Notes: generated by a model from the sequence alone, not told the origin. 64,000 nt of DNA from CTSoil-075 sp042610375 (GCF_042610375.1 NZ_JBGJZL010000001.1:496001-560000), one strand, 5' to 3'. Shown: positions 15,439 through 23,586, numbered from the stretch's first letter. Made by a program: numbers and translations.

Positions 15439-16812
15439 TTAAGCAACTTTCTCTTGATCTACTCTAGGTTCATCTACCGTGGCAAGAGCCCCTAAGCATA
15501 ATAATCCACTGCCGGCCATATAGAAAAATACACTATTCCAGCTATAAGCATCGAGTAACATTCCGACAAATAAGGGAGCGCATGCACCACCGATTTGCCC
15601 AACACTATTTACAATACCAAAAGCAACGGGATAGGTCGCTTTACTCGCTAGCCCCATAGGATAAACAGAATATCCTGCAAAGCCGATACCGACCATTAAA
15701 CCAGCCATCAGCAGAGTAAAACCTAAATACACGGCATTATTAGGTGCATAAATCAGAGCAACCATCATCATGATTGTACCAAAAGCACCAAGCATCATCA
15801 TGGGTTTACGCCGTTTATCGAGAATTTTATCTGAGATATAACCTCCAAGCAAATTCCCGAGGACAGACCCCATAAAGGGTGCTGATGCCAAGAAACCCAT
15901 TTTTATAGATGCAAATCCTTTTACAGTCATTAAGTAAGTAGGTATCCATGACATAAATATATTACTGATGCCAATCATGCAACCATAACCAATGGCAACC
16001 CCCAAAACATTCCATGAAAAAAACACTTGGCGAATGGTTTCCAGTTGTACAACTTTCTTCGTACGATTGAATTTATCAAGCCAACCTAAATTATAGGATT
16101 TACGGACTGTTACCTCCTTCTCTTCTCCTAATATAGGTCCTTCTTCATTACGAATATAATGGCATTCAGCCCCTGAACAAAACTTATTATCTTCTGGGGA
16201 ATTAGTCACTAAAAACATCCAAAGGATTGAAAAGAATATTCCTGGAATAGCAAAAACGTAGAATATTTCCCGCCATCCCCACAATTCAATAATCACAACA
16301 CATAGTGGAGGTACAATCAATGGACCCAATTTAGATGCTGCAATCCAAAGTCCTGTCGCTGTCCCTTTTTCCTTCGCAGGAAACCAACGATTAATGATAT
16401 TGGTACAACCAATACCCAAAGGACCTTCAGAAACACCTAAACCGATACGAAAAAATTTCAGTAAAAATACGGATGAAGTCGTCCCCATCAAACCAGTAAA
16501 TAGAGACGTAAAGAGCATAAATATCGGAAATAATCGTCCAGTCATTTTGTTGCTCAATCGTTTGTAAATAAGTCCCATGGGAATTTGAACTACACCGTAA
16601 GCAAAAGAAAATAGACTAATAATAGCTCCTGCTTCAGTATTTGTAATATGATATTCTTTCTTCATAAAAGGTAATGCAATCCCCAAATTAGCTCGATCAG
16701 CACAGGCAATGGCCCAAATAACAAAAATCAGTGCCATGACCACCCAACGATAATTAGTTTTTTTCCCTAGAGATATTGTCGTTTTGTCAATGATTTCTGC
16801 GGGTTGTGACAT
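15439..16812 (-). CDS. MFS anion:cation symporter, sugar-acid type (copy 2)
   Basis: A 457-residue ACS-family symporter, same length as and closely similar to copy 1 (3059-4432), with almost all differences conservative or in the termini and the central loop. It keeps DRANLG, IPMGLIYKRL and the KFCSGAECHYI loop. Its start is ATG with GAGGAGG upstream. It heads an operon with the secreted lactonase and has the strongest GntR operator of the island upstream. The lactonase partner suggests uptake of the free acid released outside the cell. Whether the two copies differ in substrate cannot be told from sequence. Confidence 0.92.
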   Translation of the reverse strand: MSQPAEIIDKTTISLGKKTNYRWVVMALIFVIWAIACADRANLGIALPFMKKEYHITNTEAGAIISLFSFAYGVVQIPMGLIYKRLSNKMTGRLFPIFMLFTSLFTGLMGTTSSVFLLKFFRIGLGVSEGPLGIGCTNIINRWFPAKEKGTATGLWIAASKLGPLIVPPLCVVIIELWGWREIFYVFAIPGIFFSILWMFLVTNSPEDNKFCSGAECHYIRNEEGPILGEEKEVTVRKSYNLGWLDKFNRTKKVVQLETIRQVFFSWNVLGVAIGYGCMIGISNIFMSWIPTYLMTVKGFASIKMGFLASAPFMGSVLGNLLGGYISDKILDKRRKPMMMLGAFGTIMMMVALIYAPNNAVYLGFTLLMAGLMVGIGFAGYSVYPMGLASKATYPVAFGIVNSVGQIGGACAPLFVGMLLDAYSWNSVFFYMAGSGLLCLGALATVDEPRVDQEKVA

Positions 16813-16903
16813 ACATAATCCTCCTCATTATTCATATTGATGATTCCAATCAACCGACTTGGTCCTCCCACGCCTTTAAAGTATCATAATAAAATACCGT
16901 TTT

Positions 16904-16926
16904 TGATATCTGATATATCAGATATC
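16904..16926. promoter_or_regulatory. Extended GntR operator before MFS copy 2
   Basis: The 17-bp dyad (16904-16920) is extended on the right by GATATC, making 16905-16926 a perfect 22-bp palindrome centred on TGATATATCA. It is the most symmetric site of the six and so probably the tightest. Confidence 0.8.
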
Positions 16927-16936
16927 CTTGTTTTTT

Positions 16937-16964
16937 ATTTTATCACAATATTTTGTTCTGTCAA
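16937..16964 (-). promoter_or_regulatory. Promoter of the MFS copy 2 / lactonase operon
   Basis: TTGACA (16959-16964), a 16-bp spacer and TAAAAT (16937-16942). Immediately upstream, ATTCAGAATAAT is shared with the chemoreceptor promoter at 19178-19205, showing that the whole promoter block was copied. Confidence 0.82.
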
Positions 16965-17017
16965 TATTATTCTGAATATTTATTATTAATTAAACAATCT
17001 AATAAAGACTAGTTTAT

Positions 17018-19009
17018 CTACACCTTGAAATTTTCGACCGCTGATTGAAGTTCTGATGAAGCTTGAGCCAACTCTTGACTAGAAGAAGCGATCTCTTGCA
17101 TGGATGCTGACTGTTCCTCTGTGGCAGCCAAGACACTTTGCCCTTTCAAAGCATTCTCCTTGCTGACTTGATCAATTTTCGCCACAGATGAAACAAGATT
17201 TTGACTCCCCATTGCAATTTGGTCGATAGATTGCGTAATGTTATGAATTTGGTCGACTAAGCAACTTACTGCATCTGCAATGCCTTGGAATGTATCGCCT
17301 GCCACTTCCACTACATGAATGCCAACCGTTACACCCTCACTACTAGCCTTAGTCGCTGCAATAACTTTTGTCATGTCAACTTCATTTTTTTGAATAAGAG
17401 CAGCAATTTTCTGGGCAGCTTGGTTAGATTCTTCTGCTAATTTTCGGACTTCCTCAGCTACTACAGCAAATCCTCTTCCTGCTTCTCCTGCCCGGGCAGC
17501 CTCAATAGCAGCATTTAAAGCCAACAGATTAGTTTGTCCTGCAATGGAAGAAATCAAGGTGACAATTTCACCGATCTCTTGAGATCCTTTGTCAAGCTCA
17601 CCAATTGTTCTTTGCACAGTCTGAGATCCTTCACCAATGATCTTCATCTGTTCCATTGTTTTATGAATGGTTTTGCGTCCCTCTTCAGAAGAGTGAGATG
17701 TTCCTCTCGCGATATCCTCGATCTGCTTACTCGTGTCTGCAATTTGTTTGATACTTGTTGACATAGCTCCTACAATGATCGACATATCATGTAATGCCTC
17801 CACCTGCCGGTCAGACCCATTAGTCATCTGACTAATGGATTCAGTTACTTGAATAGCAGTGCTTGCTGATTGTTGAGCACTTGCCGTTAATTCTTCACTC
17901 GATTTTGCAACGATTTCAGCTCGTGACTGTACTTTAGTGACCAAGTTTTGCAGTTTAGTAGACATGGATTTAAATGTTTCTGCCAGTTGGCCAATTTCAT
18001 TCTTAGAAGGAATATTAATTTCTCTTTTTCGTAGATCACCTTCTGCCATCATGAGTGCTTCATCTCTCAGCCTTCCTATTGGTCCAGTGATTCCATTCGT
18101 AATCCAAAAAGCTGTTAATCCTGCAAGAATTACTGCAAGACATCCCCCTCCAATGACGATCCAAATCGTCATCTTCGCTGTATCATAAATTTCTTTCATC
18201 GGTTGATGAATCAATACACCCCAGTGATAATTGAGGACAGGTGCAAAAGAAGTAATGGAATTTTCGCCATTACTAGAGGCCCCTTGCATATATCCTCCTT
18301 GTCCTGCTATAACCTTCTCAACATACTCATATTTCAGAAAATTTTCACTTTCCAAAATCCTATTTTCATTTGGGGTTGCTAGAACAGTCCCTTTCTGATC
18401 AACGATATCAATATATCCATTATTGCCAATCTTAGTTTGCTTAGAAATCTGCACAAAGGACTTCATACTTAAATCTGCATTTACAATTCCAATCACTTTA
18501 CCACTCTCATCTTTGATTGGAACAGAAAGCCAAACGACAGGAAGTTTTGATGCTTGAGAAATTTTACCTTCAGAAATATAAGACTGTCCTTTCATCGCAG
18601 TTTGAAAGTATTCTCGATCGCCGCGAAAAGCCAACTTTGCCATTGGATATCTCGCCAATTGCATTCCATTGGGCGTAATCACTCCAATTGCTTCGAACTG
18701 AGGATTATGTTTCGCTGTTTCTTCCAAAAATTTATTAATTGCTATAGGATCTAGGGATTTAACTGTCGGAGAGCCTGCTACAGTTTTGATTAAACCTTGA
18801 GAATTCCCAATAAATAAATTAATTTGCTCTGCTACATTTTTCGACATGGATAAATTATTTTGCCCTGTTGTCTCTTTGGTAGAGTTTATTGTCATATAAG
18901 TGCTAATGATTCCCAAAATGCAAACTGGGAAAAAGGCAAATAAAATAAAAAACATGATTAATTTAGTTTTTAGGGTTTGACTAAAGTTTCGTTTTACTGT
19001 CTGTAACAT
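17018..19009 (-). CDS. Methyl-accepting chemotaxis protein with Cache sensor
   Basis: A 663-residue chemoreceptor. TM1 lies near residues 17-40 and is followed by a large periplasmic region of about 245 residues with dCache_1 features (INLFIGNSQGLIKTVA helix, FEAIGVITPNG, RGDREYFQTAMKGQ, and WLSVPIKDESGKVIGIVNADLS). TM2 is near 285-308, then HAMP and the MCP signalling domain with NLLALNAAIEAARAGEAGRG. dCache domains bind small ligands such as carboxylates and amino acids. The ATG at 19009 is chosen over a TTG 27 nt upstream; both have weak Shine-Dalgarno sites. A GntR promoter-operator block identical in layout to those of the transport and catabolic operons precedes it, so it probably senses the same compound. 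Confidence 0.93.
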   Translation of the reverse strand: MLQTVKRNFSQTLKTKLIMFFILFAFFPVCILGIISTYMTINSTKETTGQNNLSMSKNVAEQINLFIGNSQGLIKTVAGSPTVKSLDPIAINKFLEETAKHNPQFEAIGVITPNGMQLARYPMAKLAFRGDREYFQTAMKGQSYISEGKISQASKLPVVWLSVPIKDESGKVIGIVNADLSMKSFVQISKQTKIGNNGYIDIVDQKGTVLATPNENRILESENFLKYEYVEKVIAGQGGYMQGASSNGENSITSFAPVLNYHWGVLIHQPMKEIYDTAKMTIWIVIGGGCLAVILAGLTAFWITNGITGPIGRLRDEALMMAEGDLRKREINIPSKNEIGQLAETFKSMSTKLQNLVTKVQSRAEIVAKSSEELTASAQQSASTAIQVTESISQMTNGSDRQVEALHDMSIIVGAMSTSIKQIADTSKQIEDIARGTSHSSEEGRKTIHKTMEQMKIIGEGSQTVQRTIGELDKGSQEIGEIVTLISSIAGQTNLLALNAAIEAARAGEAGRGFAVVAEEVRKLAEESNQAAQKIAALIQKNEVDMTKVIAATKASSEGVTVGIHVVEVAGDTFQGIADAVSCLVDQIHNITQSIDQIAMGSQNLVSSVAKIDQVSKENALKGQSVLAATEEQSASMQEIASSSQELAQASSELQSAVENFKV

Positions 19010-19048
19010 AAATTTTATCCACTCACTTTTTAACAATTATATTGGACG

Positions 19049-19072
19049 TTACTGGTCACTTATGAATGTCAC
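19049..19072 (-). other. Possible leader mini-ORF of the chemoreceptor
   Basis: A strong AGGAGG-type site is followed 7 nt later by GTG and a 7-codon frame ending in TAA, 39 nt before the weakly served chemoreceptor start. It could couple or limit translation of the receptor, or be chance. Confidence 0.3.
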
Positions 19073-19152
19073 AAATTGACCTCCTTTTATTTACTTACAA
19101 TGGGTAAATGATCACGTCGATTACATACCTTGCAACAGTTTTAAATTCTCAT

Positions 19153-19169
19153 TGATATATCAGATATCA
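19153..19169. promoter_or_regulatory. GntR operator before the Cache chemoreceptor
   Basis: TGATATATCAGATATCA is the same TGATAT-N5-ATATCA dyad in reverse orientation, with the inner palindrome at 19153-19162. It lies directly downstream of the promoter at 19178-19205. Confidence 0.78.
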
Positions 19170-19177
19170 CATTGTTC

Positions 19178-19205
19178 ATTTTAACATATTGTTCTAGTAT
19201 GTCAA
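19178..19205 (-). promoter_or_regulatory. Promoter of the Cache chemoreceptor
   Basis: TTGACA (19200-19205), a 16-bp spacer and TAAAAT (19178-19183), the same architecture as the three metabolic promoters of the island. Confidence 0.8.
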
Positions 19206-19253
19206 CATTATTCTGAATATTTATTTTTTGTACTATAATTATTCCTTTTCACA

Positions 19254-19289
19254 AGTAGAACCTCTCATCAAATGATAAGAGGTTCTACT
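19254..19289 (-). terminator. Probable terminator after the transketolase pair
   Basis: A 12-bp stem (19254-19265 with 19278-19289) lies 14 bp past the transketolase stop and just upstream of the chemoreceptor promoter. The minus-strand tail is not T-rich; the plus-strand tail is. Termination for the transketolase transcript is therefore only probable. Confidence 0.55.
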
Positions 19290-19303
19290 CGAAAAAGTTT
19301 TAT

Positions 19304-20245
19304 TTATTTTCTTGCTAGGGCTCTTTGGGCTGCCAATACAATATCTTTGGCAACAAGATTATACTTAACGACCAACTCTTCAGGTGTACCACTCTCACCA
19401 AAGGTATCTTGAATACCGACCATTTCAACGGGTACAGGCTTATTTCTTACCAACACTTCAGCGACAGCACTGCCCAATCCTCCAGCAACTTGATGTTCTT
19501 CTGCAGTGACAATTGCTTGAGTTTCTTGAGCAGCTTGTAGTATAGCAGCTTCATCTAAGGGCTTTATCGTATGCATATTGATCACCCTAGCTGAAATACC
19601 CAAAATTGCTAACTGTTCATGAGCTAAAAGAGCTTCATAAACAATTGGACCACAAGCAATAATCGTTACATCTGTGCCATCTTTCAGCACATTAGCCTTA
19701 CCGATTTCAAAAGAATCTTTTTCTTCAGTAAAGACAGGAGTTGCTTCTCTAGCAAAACGCAAATAGCAAGGTCCCTTTACGCCAGCAGCTGCAATGGTCG
19801 CTTTCTTGGCCTCAACAGCATCACACGGAACAATCACTTGCATATGAGGCAATACTCTCATAAGAGCAATATCTTCCAAAGCTTGATGAGTAGCACCATC
19901 AGGACCAACAGAAATACCACCATGAGCACCAGCAATCTTTACATTAAGATCAGAATAGCAAATCGTAGTCCTAATTTGATCCCATGCTCTACCTGTGACA
20001 AAGACACCATAAGTAGTGGCAAAAGGTACTTTCCCCCCTAAAGACAGGCCTGCAGCAGTACCAAGCATATCTTGCTCGGAAATTCCAAGATCAAAAAACC
20101 TTTCAGGGAATTTATCAGCAAACCAATCCGATCGTGTTGATTTTGCCAAATCAGCATCTAATACAACAACTTCAGAGTTTGTTGCTCCGAGTTCAACAAG
20201 TCCATGACCATAGCCATCTCTATTTGGTAACATTTTAACGCTCAT
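19304..20245 (-). CDS. Transketolase, C-terminal subunit
   Basis: A 313-residue pyrimidine-binding plus C-terminal transketolase half. Visible features are the LDADLAKS and RFFDLGISEQDMLGTAAGL segments (Glu of the TPP pyrimidine interaction) and the HGGISVGPDGATHQALED substrate/dimer loop. It forms the active TPP enzyme with the N-terminal subunit encoded 2 bp upstream, transferring two-carbon ketol units between sugar phosphates. Split transketolases are common in anaerobic Firmicutes and are often dedicated to a catabolic cluster. The start has AAGGGG upstream. Co-transcription with a phosphofructokinase suggests pentose- or sedoheptulose-phosphate metabolism. Confidence 0.93.
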   Translation of the reverse strand: MSVKMLPNRDGYGHGLVELGATNSEVVVLDADLAKSTRSDWFADKFPERFFDLGISEQDMLGTAAGLSLGGKVPFATTYGVFVTGRAWDQIRTTICYSDLNVKIAGAHGGISVGPDGATHQALEDIALMRVLPHMQVIVPCDAVEAKKATIAAAGVKGPCYLRFAREATPVFTEEKDSFEIGKANVLKDGTDVTIIACGPIVYEALLAHEQLAILGISARVINMHTIKPLDEAAILQAAQETQAIVTAEEHQVAGGLGSAVAEVLVRNKPVPVEMVGIQDTFGESGTPEELVVKYNLVAKDIVLAAQRALARK

Positions 20246-20247
20246 TG

Positions 20248-21078
20248 TTAATTCCCCTTTCCATAAATATCAGCTAGTGCTGTTTGAAGCTCTTCTTTAT
20301 TGCAAGATTTTCCATGCCACCCTGCTACATTTTCCATAAAAGAGCAGCCTTTGCCTTTGACAGTATGAGCGATGATTACACTTGGTTTGCCTTTCATTTG
20401 CTTTGCTTCTTCATATGCCGCAAGGACCTGAGAAAGATCATGTCCATCAATTTCGATGGTATGCCAATTAAAAGATTGCCACTTTTCAACTAAAGGCGCA
20501 ATGCCCATAACAGATTCTACAGTACCATCAATTTGTAAATTATTATAATCAACTAGAGCACATACATTATCTAATTTGTAATGTGCAGCCGTCATGATTG
20601 CTTCCCATATCTGTCCTTCCTGTAATTCACCATCTCCCATAAGACAATAAATTCGAAAGTCTTGCTTATTCAGCTTAGCAGATAATGCTAGGCCATTAGA
20701 AACAGATAATCCTTGTCCTAACGAACCGCTGGAAACTTCAAGCCCTGGAAGCATCTTACTACTAGGATGACCTTGCAACCGAGAACCAAACTTACGCAAG
20801 GTTAGTAATTCCTCAACAGGAAAATATCCACTTCTAGCCATTACTGAATAGAGCACTGGGCAAACATGACCTTTTGATAAAATGAAACGATCACGTTCTG
20901 GCCATGCTAATTCTTGGGGCCGATGATTCATGACATTAAAGTACAAAGCAGCCATTAATTCCACAGCAGATAAACTTCCCCCTGGATGACCTGAACCAGC
21001 AGCTGCAGTCATTCTCACGATATCGGCTCGCACTTCTTTACAGATTTCCTTAAGTTCTTCTAAACTTTGATTATACAA
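20248..21078 (-). CDS. Transketolase, N-terminal (TPP-binding) subunit
   Basis: A 276-residue N-terminal transketolase half. The TPP-binding motif reads GDGELQEGQIWEAIMTAAHYKLDN, preceded by the active-site segments GSGHPGGSLS, SKGHVCPVLY and GSLGQGLSVSNG. It pairs with the C-terminal subunit encoded directly downstream. The start is a TTG with GAGG 5-6 nt upstream; a TTG nine bases further upstream directly abuts GAGAGGGG and is less likely. No second N-half is seen in the window. Confidence 0.92.
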   Translation of the reverse strand: MYNQSLEELKEICKEVRADIVRMTAAAGSGHPGGSLSAVELMAALYFNVMNHRPQELAWPERDRFILSKGHVCPVLYSVMARSGYFPVEELLTLRKFGSRLQGHPSSKMLPGLEVSSGSLGQGLSVSNGLALSAKLNKQDFRIYCLMGDGELQEGQIWEAIMTAAHYKLDNVCALVDYNNLQIDGTVESVMGIAPLVEKWQSFNWHTIEIDGHDLSQVLAAYEEAKQMKGKPSVIIAHTVKGKGCSFMENVAGWHGKSCNKEELQTALADIYGKGN

Positions 21079-21211
21079 AAACCTCAACCCCTCTCAATTT
21101 ATATGCTAAATAATACTTATATTTTGTAACCTCCTACCAAACGAATCAAAATCGCTCTTCGGAAGAGATACACGCAGCAACATGTTAGCGTATAGAACTC
21201 ATGTAATATTT

Positions 21212-22180
21212 CTATCCCATTCCCAAAATCATTGATAAATCATAGTCACGAACTTCAATTCCTGATTCAAAACCATCTTCCACTTCATAAGGTACTGTGA
21301 GCAAATTGCCCTTACGTAAGGCAACTAGAAAATTAATATGACCACTCAAAATAGTATCAATTGCCAAGGCTCCCATTTTGCTTCCCATAATATTATCTGT
21401 GGCTGATGGACAACCTCCCCGCTGAATGTAGCCTAATACAGTGACATGAACGGCAAGTTTTGTGCGGATAGCAATTTCTTCAGCAATATCAGGTCCTTTT
21501 CCAACGCCTTCAGCGACGATAATAATGCTATATAGTTTTCCTTGCTGAGAACGTTCTACTAAACTTTGGCAAATTAATTCCATATCCGTTGGTATTTCAG
21601 GCACTAAAATGGCTTCCGCACCAGAAGCCATGCCGGACATTAATGCTAAATGCCCAGAATTGCGGCCCATCACTTCAACAATCGCCACCTTACTATGAGA
21701 TGCAATGGTATCTTGTATCTTTCGGACGGCCTCGAGTATTGTATTTAAAGCAGTATCAAAGCCTATACAGTATTCAGTACCAGGTATATCATTATCAATA
21801 CTTGCTGGTATAAGGGCTGTGCCAATACCGACGCTTGCCAGTTTCTTAGCTCCCTGCAAGGACCCATCACCACCGACGACAACCACCATATCAATACCAT
21901 GTTTTTTGATTTGCGCGACGGCCATTGAAAGCCCTTCTACCGTCTTAAACCCTTCACTTCGGGCAGTCTTAAGTATTGTTCCGCCTTGATTAATGACTCC
22001 AATGAGATCGTTAGACGACATCTCAATAAATTCTCCATTGATTAATCCTTCAAAACCATTTTGAACTCCTAGCATCTCAAATCCATGATACAGTCCTTTC
22101 CCCAATACCCCTCTTATCGCAGCATTCATGCCTGGTGCATCCCCACCGCTAGTTAAAATTGCGATTTTTTTCACTGTCAT
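21212..22180 (-). CDS. pfkA: ATP-dependent 6-phosphofructokinase
   Basis: A 322-residue PfkA-type kinase that phosphorylates fructose 6-phosphate. Motifs are the opening LTSGGDAPGMNAAIRG (ATP site), VVGGDGSLQGAKKL (GGDGS indicates ATP rather than pyrophosphate use), SIDNDIPGT (usually TIDND; catalytic Asp kept), and EVMGRNSGHLAL. The ATG after GGGGAGTG is chosen over an upstream Met lacking a Shine-Dalgarno. It leads the transketolase genes (gap about 130 bp), so besides glycolysis it may phosphorylate sedoheptulose 7-phosphate in the transaldolase-free pentose route known from some anaerobes. That role is inference. An operator-like TGATCGTACCA lies about 95 bp upstream. Confidence 0.94.
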   Translation of the reverse strand: MTVKKIAILTSGGDAPGMNAAIRGVLGKGLYHGFEMLGVQNGFEGLINGEFIEMSSNDLIGVINQGGTILKTARSEGFKTVEGLSMAVAQIKKHGIDMVVVVGGDGSLQGAKKLASVGIGTALIPASIDNDIPGTEYCIGFDTALNTILEAVRKIQDTIASHSKVAIVEVMGRNSGHLALMSGMASGAEAILVPEIPTDMELICQSLVERSQQGKLYSIIIVAEGVGKGPDIAEEIAIRTKLAVHVTVLGYIQRGGCPSATDNIMGSKMGALAIDTILSGHINFLVALRKGNLLTVPYEVEDGFESGIEVRDYDLSMILGMG

Positions 22181-22274
22181 ACTATCACTCCCCACGCATA
22201 TTCTAAAACTTTTTTCTAGCATTTTATTTGTCATATAGCATCTATTTTTAACATTTGCTAACCAACTGTCTAGG

Positions 22275-22304
22275 TGATCGTACCACTAAGATCAAAAAAT
22301 TATA
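22275..22304 (-). promoter_or_regulatory. GntR-type operator and -10 box before pfkA
   Basis: TGATCGTACCA (22275-22285) lies a few bases downstream of a minus-strand TATAAT (22299-22304). The same 11-mer within GGTGATCGTACCACT recurs at 23529, and with one change at 24336. The reverse reading TGGT-ACG-ATCA resembles FadR/LldR-type operators (TGGT-N3-ACCA). Confidence 0.6.
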
Positions 22305-22315
22305 GTTGAGTTTTA

Positions 22316-22362
22316 CTATGATCTTATCCTGATCCTTTCAATTGATCAGAACAAGATCATAG
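22316..22362 (-). terminator. Terminator after the DUF362 gene
   Basis: CTATGATCTT (22316-22325) pairs with AAGATCATAG (22353-22362), with an inner TGATC/GATCA pair. It stands 18 bp past the DUF362 stop and upstream of the pfkA operator. Confidence 0.65.
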
Positions 22363-22379
22363 AGTGCTCTAACATTACA

Positions 22380-23468
22380 TTAGTTACGCTCCAATTCTTT
22401 TATAATATCAGCTGCTGTCGGTGGACACCCTGGTACAGATTGCATACATTTACTTGTACAACGGCCAATACCAATTCCTTGGAGTTCTTTTCCTTGAAAA
22501 TCTTGTCCAATATAAATAGGTTTCTTAATCTTTTGCAACAGATCTCGTTCATCTAACCGTTGTAAGGCATGAACCAAACTACCATAACAAGCTGAACAGG
22601 CACTTTGCGCAATGACTTTTTTAGTCAGATAACGTACCTTATTGGAAGGTTTAAAATCACTACTTTTTTTGAGCTGTGCATCATATTCTTGAATCTTGGC
22701 CATAGCCAAATTACTAGAGCCGACTCCCATGTTCTCGGCAACGCCAATATATTCAATATCCTCTTTCGTATAGCCTAATAAAGATGCGGCATAGGTATCC
22801 ATCAATACAGGATCTTTTCCCACGATGACTCGATCCATCTGCACTGGATTACCACCTTCTTCAAAAGTAAGATCACCGGCCATTCCATCAACAATAATAA
22901 GTCCCATAGGAATTGCCTTTGCTAAATAGCCAATTGGTTTCGTAAGGCCTAAGGCATGAAATCTTCTTTTTTCCTTATCAGGAATACAACCTTTTAAGTT
23001 CTTTAATGCACAGGTCATTAAAGTTTGGCAATGAGCTTTTAGTACTGGAATATTGATTAAAAAGTCTACCTGCAGTGGTTTCTTACAAACATGTAAATCA
23101 AGATCTCTCACTTTTTTGACGATAGAAGTATCCTCTTTCAAATCATAAAGAGGTACATTATACTTCTTGGCAATCTCTTCGTAACCGCACACTTTAAAAG
23201 CGCGTTTGGTATTATCTCCAACCCAAGATCCTTCCATAATACTAATATTCTTACACCCATGATTTTGCAAATACTGAATGACACCTTCGACGATGGAAGG
23301 AGAGGTTGTAGCTCCTTCTTTTGCTGGTTTAGCGACTACAAGATTTGGTTTTATGCCAATCTGCATATCCACATTCAGTTCTTTGATCAATTCAATTTTC
23401 TCGAGTATCTCATAAGTCATTTTACGGGAATCACTACCATAAATAACGTGTATTTCATTTTTATTCAT
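22380..23468 (-). CDS. DUF362 domain protein, probable Fe-S protein
   Basis: A 362-residue DUF362 protein (COG2006). Typical segments are IKPNLVVAKPAKEGATTSP, the VLKAHCQTLMTCALKNLKGCIPD block, IVDGMAGDLTFEEGGNPVQMDRVIVGKDPVLMDTYAASLLGY and GVG. The C-terminal third carries CSACYGSL and a CTSKC...CPPT cysteine set, suggesting an iron-sulfur site. The biochemical role of the family is not established. The start with AAAAGGGG is preferred over one 72 nt upstream that would run into the operator. It is monocistronic, with a GntR-type operator 61 bp upstream, and adjoins the gntR gene that probably controls it. Confidence 0.85.
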   Translation of the reverse strand: MNKNEIHVIYGSDSRKMTYEILEKIELIKELNVDMQIGIKPNLVVAKPAKEGATTSPSIVEGVIQYLQNHGCKNISIMEGSWVGDNTKRAFKVCGYEEIAKKYNVPLYDLKEDTSIVKKVRDLDLHVCKKPLQVDFLINIPVLKAHCQTLMTCALKNLKGCIPDKEKRRFHALGLTKPIGYLAKAIPMGLIIVDGMAGDLTFEEGGNPVQMDRVIVGKDPVLMDTYAASLLGYTKEDIEYIGVAENMGVGSSNLAMAKIQEYDAQLKKSSDFKPSNKVRYLTKKVIAQSACSACYGSLVHALQRLDERDLLQKIKKPIYIGQDFQGKELQGIGIGRCTSKCMQSVPGCPPTAADIIKELERN

Positions 23469-23528
23469 TGTTATCCCCTTTTTTCTACTTTTAATATCCT
23501 TACATTTATTAGTGTTCCAGTGTTGCGG

Positions 23529-23539
23529 TGATCGTACCA
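23529..23539. promoter_or_regulatory. GntR-type operator before the DUF362 gene
   Basis: TGATCGTACCA, embedded in GGTGATCGTACCACT, is identical over 14 bases (GTGATCGTACCACT shares all but the flanks) with the site before pfkA. Confidence 0.62.
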
Positions 23540-23550
23540 CTTGTGTTAAA

Positions 23551-23586
23551 AAAATAGGTTTGTATTTTTTAACAATAACCTATTTT
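23551..23586 (-). terminator. Terminator after the third gntR
   Basis: AAAATAGGTT (23551-23560) pairs with AACCTATTTT (23577-23586). On the minus strand it is followed by TTTTTAACA. Confidence 0.75.

Noticed and set aside
4651..19169. The TGATATATCA repeats as a mobile element or CRISPR-like array
   Set aside because: They are short, irregularly spaced by kilobases and always at the same place relative to a promoter, so operators explain them.
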